Below are positions 16,700-23,947 of a DNA stretch of 64,000 bases, one piece after another. The notes below the pieces were generated by a model. That model worked only from the letters and a program-made list of their open reading frames with translations, did no database searches and was not told the origin of the DNA. The position numbers were made by a program, and so were the translations under genes. Positions within the stretch are counted from its first letter, which is position 1, and the number at the start of each line of letters is the position of its first letter. This DNA comes from CAWJMD01 sp963700925 (GTDB taxonomy: Bacteria > Actinomycetota > Actinomycetes > Actinomycetales > CAWJMD01). The stretch lies in NCBI GenBank assembly GCA_963700925.1, contig OY969553.1, positions 2,852,001 to 2,916,000 of the forward strand, written 5' to 3'.

Positions 16700-18205
16700 G
16701 TGTCGGCAGCGCTCAGTCGTCGCCCACGCCGGGTGCGGCTGCTTGTTGCCGCCGCGCTCACGGTGCTGCTGCTGGCCCCTCTCGTCTGGTTCTGGCAAGC
16801 GAGCCTGATGCCGGACCAGTACTCCGTGATGGAGATGGGCACTGCCGACTTCGGCGGCGGGCCGGGCGACGCGCACGCGCACGGCGCGCCCTCGTCCGGC
16901 GACGAAGGCGGGGTCAGCGTCGCCTCGCTGACCGGCCCGACGGACGGTGCCCCCGATGTCTCGGTCACTCTCGAGGCGCGTGCCGAGTCCGTCCACCTCG
17001 ATGACGGCCCGACCGTCGATGGATACACCCTGAACGGCAGCTCACCTGGCCCCACCATCTCGGCCACCGTCGGCGACCTCGTCGAGGTTCGCCTCGTCAA
17101 CGAGTCGGTTCCGGACGGGGTCACCATGCACTGGCACGGCGTCGACGTCCCGAATGCCGAGGACGGGGTCGCCGGGGTCACCCAGGACGCCGTCGCGACG
17201 GGTGGCGAGCACGTGTACCGCTTCGTCGCGGAGGACGCCGGAACGTACTGGTACCACTCGCATCAGGTCTCCCACGAGCAGGTGCGCGGAGGCCTGTTCG
17301 GCGCGCTGGTGATCGCGGCCGCCTCTGGCGGGGAGGCCATGGTGGATGCGCTGGCGATGGTGCACACCTACGACGGCCACCGCACGGTGAACGGCCGTGT
17401 TGGCGAGTCGCGCAGCGTCGTCGCGGCCGGCTCGACCGCACGTGTCAGGGTCGTCAACACCAACGACGGAGCCATCCGCGCGTGGGTCAACGGCGCTCCG
17501 TTCAGGGTCGTCGCCGTGGACGGGCGCGACCTGGTCGGGCCGACGCCGGTGAGCGACGTCGCCGTGGATGTCGGGGGCGGTGGCCGCGTCGACCTCGCTG
17601 TGGAGGTGCCCGAGGACGGGAGCGGCGTGCGCGTCGGCACCGGCGGCGGTGGGGCCTCGCTCGTGGTGGGGCCCGAGGGTGCACAGGCGCCCGCGGAGGA
17701 GGCCCCGGACGGCGATCTGGACCTCCTGGGCTACGGCTCCCCGTCCCCGCCGGCCTTCGACCCCGACGATGCCGACCGTGTCTTCGAGTACAGCATCGGC
17801 CGGCGGCCGGGCTTCCTCGGCGGGCGCCCGGGGCTGTGGTGGACGATCAACGGGCACCTGTTCCCTGACGTCCCGATGTACGTGGTCGCCGAGGGCGACG
17901 TCGTCAAGATGGAGATCTCCAACCACAGCGGCCAGGTGCACCCCATGCACCTCCACGGCCACCATGCGCTAGTGCTCAGCCGCGACGGCCAGGCGGCGAC
18001 AGGTAGCCCGCTGTGGGTGGACTCGCTCAACGTCGCCGACGACGAGAGCTTCGAGATCGCGTTCGTCGCCGACAACCCGGGCATCTGGATGGACCACTGC
18101 CACAACCTGGAACACGCCGCTGAAGGACTGGTGGCGCATCTGGCCTACGAGGGCGTCAGCACCCCGTTCATGGTGGGTGGACAGGCTCTGAACCGGCCCG
18201 AGTGA
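16700..18205 (+). CDS. Membrane-anchored or exported multicopper oxidase
   Basis: 501 residues from GTG 16700. An N-terminal hydrophobic segment (13-32) anchors or exports it. All copper motifs are present: MHWHGVD (about 143-149), WYHSHQ, HPMHLHGHH (type 1/3) and the C-terminal HCHNLEHAAEGL joining types 1 and 3. It has a histidine-rich DAHAHGA patch near residue 60. It oxidises metals or phenolic substrates outside the membrane with reduction of O2. It is convergent with the DUF5667 gene. Confidence 0.9.
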   Translation: MSAALSRRPRRVRLLVAAALTVLLLAPLVWFWQASLMPDQYSVMEMGTADFGGGPGDAHAHGAPSSGDEGGVSVASLTGPTDGAPDVSVTLEARAESVHLDDGPTVDGYTLNGSSPGPTISATVGDLVEVRLVNESVPDGVTMHWHGVDVPNAEDGVAGVTQDAVATGGEHVYRFVAEDAGTYWYHSHQVSHEQVRGGLFGALVIAAASGGEAMVDALAMVHTYDGHRTVNGRVGESRSVVAAGSTARVRVVNTNDGAIRAWVNGAPFRVVAVDGRDLVGPTPVSDVAVDVGGGGRVDLAVEVPEDGSGVRVGTGGGGASLVVGPEGAQAPAEEAPDGDLDLLGYGSPSPPAFDPDDADRVFEYSIGRRPGFLGGRPGLWWTINGHLFPDVPMYVVAEGDVVKMEISNHSGQVHPMHLHGHHALVLSRDGQAATGSPLWVDSLNVADDESFEIAFVADNPGIWMDHCHNLEHAAEGLVAHLAYEGVSTPFMVGGQALNRPE

Positions 18206-18214
18206 CCCCTGACC

Positions 18215-19411
18215 TCAGCCCGGGCAGTTGCCGATCAGGTTGATGATGCAGGGAAGCCCAGGCGAGGGCGCCGGCGCGGGCGTCGGTGACAGCAGCGGGT
18301 CGGTGATCGGGTCGAGGATGTCGATGATGGGCGTCAGTGGGTCGGTGATCGGGGCCAAGGGGTCCGTGACCGTGGGCGGCAGCACCGGGGGTGCGCCGCT
18401 CTGACCGGGCAGCGATGGCAGACCCCCACCCGGGTTGGCGCCGTCGTCCGGTGCAGCCGGGTCGGCGACCGCACCACCGGGCACCGTCGCCGTGGGGGCA
18501 CCGGCCAGGGGAGCACCGGGCACCAGCTCGTCCACGCCGCCCGGAAGGTCTTGCCCGGGCACCGAGATCCGCGGCTGCGGCTGGGGCTGCGGTTCTGCTG
18601 CGACCAGGCCGAGCACCGTGCAGGGCTCGCCACATGCTGCGACCGTCGAGGCCAGATCGGCGCCCACGCCCTGCAGCCCAGAGATCAGGCCGTCGATGAC
18701 CGGGTGCAGGCTTGCGGGCGTCTCGGAACGCAGCCGCTCGAGGAGCGGCAGGCTCTCGCGCACGAAGGCGTCGATCTCGGCGAGGGACGCCGCGTCGCCC
18801 TCGTCGGCGTAGTGCTGGAGCAGGAGCTCAGTGCCCGCCTCACTGCTGGAGTCGAAGTCTCCCAACGCGTCTCGTAGCTCGGACGTGTCGGCCGCTTCAA
18901 CGCCGCCTGGTGCCGACAGTGCCAGCTCCTCCGCCTCGGCAAGGCGCTCGCGAGCCTGGCCCAGGGCAGCACCGGCCTTGGCCGTCTCGGAGCCGGCGAG
19001 CTGCATCCGCACGTCCTCGAAGGTGCGCTTGAGCCCGTAGAGCACGTCCCCAGGCACCGCGCCGGTGCTGGCAACCGCAGCCGCGCCACCGCCCAGCACT
19101 GCTGTGACCACGAGTCCGGCGAGCGTCCGGCGGGCCCTCTGGAACCTCGGGCGCACACTCGCTTGCTCTGTCGGCTTGCGCGGCGCGCGCTCCGTCGGCG
19201 TCGCGGCCAGCTCGGCGGCCTCGGTCATCAACCGGGCGCGCAGATCGTCGCGGAAGGCCTGTCGTGGAACGAGAGTGACCGGCGCGACCGAACGGAGCTG
19301 CTGGGCCAGCTCGGCCAGCTGCTCGATCTCGTTCTCAGGGTCGGTGGACGGGGACGCGCTGGTGCCCGCGGCCAGCCGCCGCTCCAGCTGGTCAGCCAGC
19401 GCTCGCCTCAT
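18215..19411 (-). CDS. DUF5667 membrane protein, RsbN-like partner of the sigma factor
   Basis: 398 residues from ATG 19411, chosen over GTG 19420 because GGGAGG ends 8 nt before it. The cytoplasmic N-terminus (about 1-95) is followed by one membrane segment (about 98-115, LAGLVVTAVLGGGAAAVA). A DUF5667 domain starts at VPGDVLYGLKRTFEDVRM, and the C-terminal tail is rich in proline with TDPL repeats. It lies directly downstream of a BldN-like sigma gene, the position of the anti-sigma RsbN in Streptomyces. An anti-sigma role for the N-terminus is therefore likely, but not shown by sequence alone. Confidence 0.75.
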   Translation of the reverse strand: MRRALADQLERRLAAGTSASPSTDPENEIEQLAELAQQLRSVAPVTLVPRQAFRDDLRARLMTEAAELAATPTERAPRKPTEQASVRPRFQRARRTLAGLVVTAVLGGGAAAVASTGAVPGDVLYGLKRTFEDVRMQLAGSETAKAGAALGQARERLAEAEELALSAPGGVEAADTSELRDALGDFDSSSEAGTELLLQHYADEGDAASLAEIDAFVRESLPLLERLRSETPASLHPVIDGLISGLQGVGADLASTVAACGEPCTVLGLVAAEPQPQPQPRISVPGQDLPGGVDELVPGAPLAGAPTATVPGGAVADPAAPDDGANPGGGLPSLPGQSGAPPVLPPTVTDPLAPITDPLTPIIDILDPITDPLLSPTPAPAPSPGLPCIINLIGNCPG

Positions 19412-19474
19412 CGTCCCCACCTCCCGGCCGTGCTATTGCCCTCCCCGACAGACCAACGCTGAGAGCGGCTCGGA

Positions 19475-19494
19475 GTCACGGCTTCCGCCGTGAC
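19475..19494 (-). other. Very stable hairpin with GNRA loop between sigma and DUF5667 genes
   Basis: Minus-strand RNA GTCACGGC-GGAA-GCCGTGAC: perfect 8-bp stem capped by the GNRA tetraloop GGAA, about 27 nt after the sigma gene stop and 64 nt before the next start. There is no U-tract, so it may slow transcription or protect message ends, setting the ratio of sigma factor to partner. Confidence 0.6.
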
Positions 19495-19520
19495 ATTTCC
19501 GTACCCGCCGGTAACCCGGG

Positions 19521-20312
19521 TCATGGTCGCTCTCCCAGCACCTGGGCCAGTGAGCGGACGGCGCGCAGCTGGAGCTGCTTCACAGCACCCTCGCTGCGGC
19601 CGAGAGCCTTGGCCGTCTCGGCGACGGAGAACTCGTGGAAGAACCTGAGTACCAAGCACTCCTGCTGGTCGGGCCGTAGGCCCTTGACCGCATCGACGAG
19701 GCGGCGGTCGCGGGCTCGTGCGAGCACCACCTGCTCGGGGCCGGCGGCCGTCACCGTCGTGCCGGCCGAAGTGGCCACCTGCTCGGCGCCCAGCAGCTCG
19801 TCCGTCGTGACCTCGAGCTTGAACCGGCTCGAGCGCCGGTAGTCGGTGACGAGGTTGCGCGCGATCGTGACGAACCAGGCGGCGATGTCTCGTCCCTGCC
19901 AGGTGAAGCTGTCGATGCGCCGCAGTGCCCGCAGGAAGGTCTCCGCCGTGATGTCCTCGGCGAGCGTGGCCGACCCGACGCGGACGTAGACGTAGCGGTA
20001 CACGGTGTCGACGTACAGCTCGTAGATCTGCCCGAACGCCTCGGCGTCGCCCTGCTGGGCCAGCTCGACCAGGGCCGTGACCCGGGTGCCCTCGGGGTCG
20101 TTCGGGTCGGTGGGGTCGTCCTGCCGGGTGCCTCGAGCCCCGCCGCCCCGGAAGCCTGTGTCGGCCGTCATCATCAGCGGCGCAGCGGAGCTCACGCCGT
20201 CGGGGAGGGGCCCGAGCAGGCCGAGCTCGGCGGCGAGGGCCTCGAGAGCACCGGCCGGGACGAGCGTGGGCAGACGGACAGGACCCCGCGGTCCTGCCGA
20301 TCGCCCAGCCAT
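19521..20312 (-). CDS. ECF sigma factor, BldN-like, with N-terminal extension
   Basis: 263 residues from ATG 20312. Sigma-70 region 2 spans about 80-150 (AFGQIYELYVDTVYRYVY...AEDITAETFLRALRRIDSF) and region 4 about 200-260 (LRPDQQECLVLRFFHEFSV, then the HTH KALGRSEGAVKQLQLRA). About 78 residues precede region 2, and BldN/AdsA of Streptomyces is made with a similar removable pro-sequence. In Streptomyces bldN-rsbN also stands beside the rex-hem genes. GTG 20321 is an alternative start. Its targets are unknown here. Confidence 0.85.
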   Translation of the reverse strand: MAGRSAGPRGPVRLPTLVPAGALEALAAELGLLGPLPDGVSSAAPLMMTADTGFRGGGARGTRQDDPTDPNDPEGTRVTALVELAQQGDAEAFGQIYELYVDTVYRYVYVRVGSATLAEDITAETFLRALRRIDSFTWQGRDIAAWFVTIARNLVTDYRRSSRFKLEVTTDELLGAEQVATSAGTTVTAAGPEQVVLARARDRRLVDAVKGLRPDQQECLVLRFFHEFSVAETAKALGRSEGAVKQLQLRAVRSLAQVLGERP

Positions 20313-20396
20313 GGTGTCCACCCCGATGCCGTGGTCCCGTCGTGTGTTACCCGCGGGTATTGCCGAAGCAGTGAACCGTATCCGGCGCCCATAGTA

Positions 20397-20412
20397 TGTG
20401 AGCCAGGTCACG
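20397..20412. promoter_or_regulatory. CRP-type site between sigma factor and glutaredoxin genes
   Basis: TGTGAGCCAGGTCACG fits GTG-N6-GNCAC exactly. Its centre is about 45 bp before the predicted glutaredoxin start and about 93 bp before the divergent sigma gene, so it could serve either. Confidence 0.5.
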
Positions 20413-20437
20413 CACACCCGTTCTCGCTCGCGATCAG

Positions 20438-20443
20438 TACCGT
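20438..20443 (+). promoter_or_regulatory. -10 element of glutaredoxin gene
   Basis: TACCGT, 6 nt before GTG 20450. Confidence 0.5.
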
Positions 20444-20449
20444 GATCCG

Positions 20450-20719
20450 GTGAGGCTCACGCTCGTCACCCGCCGTGACTGCCATCTGTGCGACGAAGCC
20501 CGACTGGTCGTGTCGGCGGTCGCCGCACGCACGTCCACCGAGTGGAGCGAGGTCGACGTGGACAGTGACCCCGAACTGCTCCGCGAGTACTCCGAGCAGG
20601 TGCCCGTCGTGCTGGTCGACGGCAGCCGCCACGCGTACTGGCGTGTCGACGAGCACGACTTGGAGGCCGCCCTGGCGAGCGGACCGGGTCGCCGCAGCCG
20701 CTGGCTCCGGCGGCGCTGA
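20450..20719 (+). CDS. Glutaredoxin family protein
   Basis: 89 residues with a thioredoxin fold: LTLVTRRDCHLCDEA places the CHLC redox pair at 11-14, and the cis-proline is in QVPVVLVDG. It lacks the CPYC of classic glutaredoxins and belongs to the DUF836-like group. It probably reduces disulphides in the cytoplasm. It sits just before rex, as in Streptomyces. It has its own leaderless promoter and a CRP-type site. Confidence 0.85.
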   Translation: MRLTLVTRRDCHLCDEARLVVSAVAARTSTEWSEVDVDSDPELLREYSEQVPVVLVDGSRHAYWRVDEHDLEAALASGPGRRSRWLRRR

Positions 20720-20771
20720 GGCATCTCTGGGGTCCGCTCACCCGGTGACAATCCTCACGGAGGGTCGTGTG

Positions 20772-20777
20772 TATCCT
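20772..20777 (+). promoter_or_regulatory. -10 element of rex-hem operon
   Basis: TATCCT. The predicted start near 20784 places the Rex operator at about +3 to +20. Confidence 0.5.
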
Positions 20778-20785
20778 CGCCGACT

Positions 20786-20803
20786 TTGTGCGCGTGTTCA
20801 CAA
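20786..20803 (+). promoter_or_regulatory. Rex operator in front of rex-hemACDB
   Basis: TTGTGCGCGTGTTCACAA matches the Rex consensus TTGTGAA-N4-TTCACAA in 12 of 14 defined positions. It lies just downstream of the -10 hexamer, ideal for a roadblock. Rex would repress its own operon when NADH/NAD+ is low and release it when NADH rises. Confidence 0.85.
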
Positions 20804-20856
20804 GTGCCTACCCTGGCGGGGTCCGCGTTCGCGCAGCGAAGGAGACGGCGCCCGCC

Positions 20857-21573
20857 GTGAGCAATCCCAGCAGCGACCTGCCGCGACCCGTTCGCGCCGC
20901 AGGCCGTGAGATTCCGGAAGCGACGGTCGCCCGCCTGCCCGGGTACCTGCGGGCCCTTTCTGTCCTGGTCGAGCGCGGCGTCTCCACCGTCTCCTCCGAG
21001 GAGCTGGCTGCTGAGGCCGGCGTGAACTCCGCCAAGCTGCGCAAGGACCTCTCTCACCTGGGCTCGTACGGCACGCGTGGCGTCGGCTACGAGTGCGAGT
21101 ACCTCGTCTACCAGATCTCCCGCGAGCTCGGCCTGGCCGAGGACTGGCGGGTCGCCATCATCGGGATCGGCAACCTCGGCCACGCCCTGGCGAACTACGG
21201 GGGTTTCTCGTCCCGCGGAGTGAGTGTGGTCGCCCTCCTCGACGCCGACCCCGACGTCGTCGGTGAGAACGTCGCCGGGCTGCCCGTCCGCCCGATGGCT
21301 GAGCTCGAGCAGGTCGTCGGCGAGCTCGGCGTCTCGATCGGCGTGCTGTCCACCCCTGGCCCGGCAGCCCAGGACGTCTGCGACCGGCTGGTCGCGTGCG
21401 GCGTCACCAGCATCCTGAACTTCGCGCCGGTCGTGCTGCAGGTGCCGCCCGAGGTGGCCCTGCGACGCGTCGACCTCTCGACCGAGCTGCAGATCCTGGC
21501 CTTCCACCAGCAGCGCAAGGCCGGCCTCGCTGCGGCCGTCGAGCGCGCCGCGAGCCTGGAGGTGGCCCGGTGA
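20857..21573 (+). CDS. rex: Redox-sensing repressor Rex
   Basis: 238 residues from GTG 20857. An earlier in-frame GTG would place the operator inside the gene, and AAGGAG at 20839-20844 supports the later one. The N-terminal winged helix is ATVARLPGYLRAL...LAAEAGVNSAKLRKDLS. The NAD-binding Rossmann domain follows, with IIGIGNLGHAL and a domain-swap helix near the C-terminus (LSTELQILAFHQQRK). It senses NADH/NAD+ and represses respiratory and haem genes. Overlap with hemA (GTGA) indicates one message. Confidence 0.95.
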   Translation: MSNPSSDLPRPVRAAGREIPEATVARLPGYLRALSVLVERGVSTVSSEELAAEAGVNSAKLRKDLSHLGSYGTRGVGYECEYLVYQISRELGLAEDWRVAIIGIGNLGHALANYGGFSSRGVSVVALLDADPDVVGENVAGLPVRPMAELEQVVGELGVSIGVLSTPGPAAQDVCDRLVACGVTSILNFAPVVLQVPPEVALRRVDLSTELQILAFHQQRKAGLAAAVERAASLEVAR

Positions 21574-22976
21574 GCCTGCTGCTCGTGGGCCTGTCCCACC
21601 ACTCCGCCCCGCTCGACGTGCTCGAGCTCGCCGCCCTCGACGCGACGGGCGCGCGCGAGCTGGCCACCACCCTGCTCGGGGCCGAGCACGTCACCGAGGC
21701 TGCCGTGCTGGCCACCTGCAACCGGCTCGAGGTCTATGCGGACGTGACGGCGTTCCACGGTGGCCTCGCCGACGTCGGCACCACCCTGTCGGTGCGCACC
21801 GGCATGGACCTCGCGACGCTGACCGACCACCTCTACGTCCAGTACGCCGAGCACGCCGTCGGGCACCTGTTCACCGTGACCGCCGGCCTCGACTCGATGG
21901 CCATCGGTGAGGCGCAGGTCCTGGGTCAGGTGCGCGCGATGCTGCGCCGCGGCCAGGACGACGGCAGCATCGGGCGCGTCCTCGACCCGCTCCTGCAGCA
22001 GGCGCTGCGGGTCGGCAAGCGGGCTCACTCCGAGACCGGTCTCGACTCGGCTGGGCACTCGCTCGTCCACGCCGCCCTCGCACACGCCGGCGAGCTCGCC
22101 GTGCCTCTCGATCGCGCGCGCACCCTCGTGGTCGGGGCCGGCGCGATGAGCGCGCTGGCGGTAGCCGTCCTGGCCCGATCGGGTGCTCGCTCCATCACCG
22201 TGGCGAACCGCACGGCCGATCGCGCGCGCCGGCTGGCCGAGCCCATCTCGGCACGCTGGCTGACCCTCGACGACGACACCGCCCTGGTCAGAGCACTCGC
22301 CGCCGCCGACGTGGTCGTCTCCTGCACCGGCGCGGTCGGTCAGGTGCTGACGGCCGACCTCGTGCAGCGTGCCCAGGCCCTGGGCGAGTCCAACGGAACC
22401 GGTTCGCAGCGGCAGCTGATCGTCGACCTCGCCCTCCCGCACGACGTGGCCCCCGAGGTGGCCACGCTCGAACGGGTGTCCGTGATCGGCCTGGCAGAGC
22501 TCGGCGACGAGCTCGCGAACGCGGAGGTGGGCGCCGACCTCGAGGCAGCCGCGGCGATCGTCGCCGAAGAGGTCGAGGCGTACCTGTCACAGCAGCGGGC
22601 CGCTGCCGTCGCGCCGACCGTGGTCGCGCTGCGCTCGTACGCCGGTGAGGTGGTCGCGGGTGAGCTGGCGCGCCTTCGCCAGCGGCTCGGCGACACGGTC
22701 GACGACCGCGTCCGCGGCGAGGTCGAGCAGACCGTCAGTCGCGTGGTGGACAAGCTGCTGCACACCCCGACCGTCCGGGTGAAGTCGCTGGCCACGGAGG
22801 ACGGCGGGCACTACGCGGCCGTCCTCCGCGAGCTGTTCGACCTCGACATGGAGGCGATCAGCTCGGGCACGACCCTGCCGAACGTGGCCGAGGCGCTCGC
22901 GGTCGCACCGACGGTGTCAGCCGGGCCGGCGGCCCAGCCTGCCCCGCGTCAGACCGAGCCGGGGAGCGAGTCGTGA
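21570..22976 (+). CDS. hemA: Glutamyl-tRNA reductase
   Basis: 468 residues. VGLSHHSAPLDVLE (6-19) and the catalytic cysteine C50 in VLATCNRLEVY mark the N-terminal domain, and GLDSMAIGEAQVLGQV the specificity helix. The NADPH domain is at VVGAGAMSALA, and a C-terminal dimerisation helix follows. The enzyme makes glutamate-1-semialdehyde from Glu-tRNA, the first committed step of the C5 haem pathway. It is translationally coupled to rex and hemC, so it falls under Rex control. Confidence 0.96.
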   Translation: MSLLLVGLSHHSAPLDVLELAALDATGARELATTLLGAEHVTEAAVLATCNRLEVYADVTAFHGGLADVGTTLSVRTGMDLATLTDHLYVQYAEHAVGHLFTVTAGLDSMAIGEAQVLGQVRAMLRRGQDDGSIGRVLDPLLQQALRVGKRAHSETGLDSAGHSLVHAALAHAGELAVPLDRARTLVVGAGAMSALAVAVLARSGARSITVANRTADRARRLAEPISARWLTLDDDTALVRALAAADVVVSCTGAVGQVLTADLVQRAQALGESNGTGSQRQLIVDLALPHDVAPEVATLERVSVIGLAELGDELANAEVGADLEAAAAIVAEEVEAYLSQQRAAAVAPTVVALRSYAGEVVAGELARLRQRLGDTVDDRVRGEVEQTVSRVVDKLLHTPTVRVKSLATEDGGHYAAVLRELFDLDMEAISSGTTLPNVAEALAVAPTVSAGPAAQPAPRQTEPGSES

Positions 22977-23947
22977 CCGCGGCGCTGCGGCTGGGAACCC
23001 GCCGCAGTCTGTTGGCGCGCACCCAGAGCGAGCTCGTGGCCGACAGCCTCCGGGGCACCAGTGGCCGTGACGTCGTGCTCGTCGAGATCACGACCGAGGG
23101 CGACGTCAACGATGCCCCGCTGGCCCAGATCGGCGGCACCGGGGTCTTCGTGTCGGCCCTGCGCCAGGCACTTCTCGACGACCGCATCGACGTCGCCGTG
23201 CACTCCCTCAAGGACCTGCCGACCGCCGCCGCCGCCGGCATCGCGCTGGCCGCCGTCCCGACTCGGGAGGACCCGCGCGACGTGCTGGTCGCCCGCGACG
23301 GCCTCACCCTCGGGGAGCTGCCCGCCGGGTCGCGCGTCGGCACCGGATCTCCACGGCGCGCCGCCCAGCTGCGCGCCCTCGACCTCGGCCTCGAGCCGGT
23401 GGCGGTCCGGGGCAACGTGGACACGCGGCTGCGGCTGGTCGCCGATGGCAAGGTCGACGCCGTCGTGCTCGCCCGCGCCGGCCTGCTGCGCCTCGGCCGT
23501 GCAGGCGAAGCCACCGAGGTGCTCGACCCGTTGCAGCTCCTGCCAGCGCCCGGACAGGGTGCGCTGGCCGTCGAGTGCCGTGCATCGGACGACGAAACCC
23601 GCGCTCTTGCAGCCGTTCTCGACGATCCTCCCAGCCGGGCGTGCACAGAGGCCGAGCGCTCGCTGCTGGCCGCGCTCGAGGGCGGCTGCTCGGCGCCGGT
23701 CGGAGCGCTCGCCGAGTGGGCTGAGGGCGACGATGGCCCCGAGCTGTTCCTGCGCGCCGTGGTGGTCGCCCCCGACGGGTCGGCCGACCTGCGCCGCTCG
23801 ATGACGGGACCGACCACCGACCCGTCCGGCCTGGGGCGCCGCCTGGCCGCCCTGATGCTCGACGACGGCGCCGCGGCCCTGGTCGCCCGCCCGTCCAATG
23901 ACATTTCCGTGCTCGTCAGTTCAGCAGTTCAGGAGAGTGAGCAGTGA
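22973..23947 (+). CDS. hemC: Hydroxymethylbilane synthase (porphobilinogen deaminase)
   Basis: 324 residues from GTG 22973. LRLGTRRSLLARTQSE begins domain 1, and the sequence then shows VHSLKDLPT, the phosphate-binding arginines in RVGTGSPRRAAQL, and the dipyrromethane cofactor cysteine in EGGCSAPVGA near residue 240. It joins four porphobilinogen units to hydroxymethylbilane. GTGA overlaps on both sides place it mid-operon. Confidence 0.96.
   Translation: MTAALRLGTRRSLLARTQSELVADSLRGTSGRDVVLVEITTEGDVNDAPLAQIGGTGVFVSALRQALLDDRIDVAVHSLKDLPTAAAAGIALAAVPTREDPRDVLVARDGLTLGELPAGSRVGTGSPRRAAQLRALDLGLEPVAVRGNVDTRLRLVADGKVDAVVLARAGLLRLGRAGEATEVLDPLQLLPAPGQGALAVECRASDDETRALAAVLDDPPSRACTEAERSLLAALEGGCSAPVGALAEWAEGDDGPELFLRAVVVAPDGSADLRRSMTGPTTDPSGLGRRLAALMLDDGAAALVARPSNDISVLVSSAVQESEQ

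Noticed and set aside
20767..20856. Longer Rex protein starting at GTG 20767
   Set aside because: It would place the Rex operator and the transcription start inside the coding region. The extra residues are unlike Rex N-termini.
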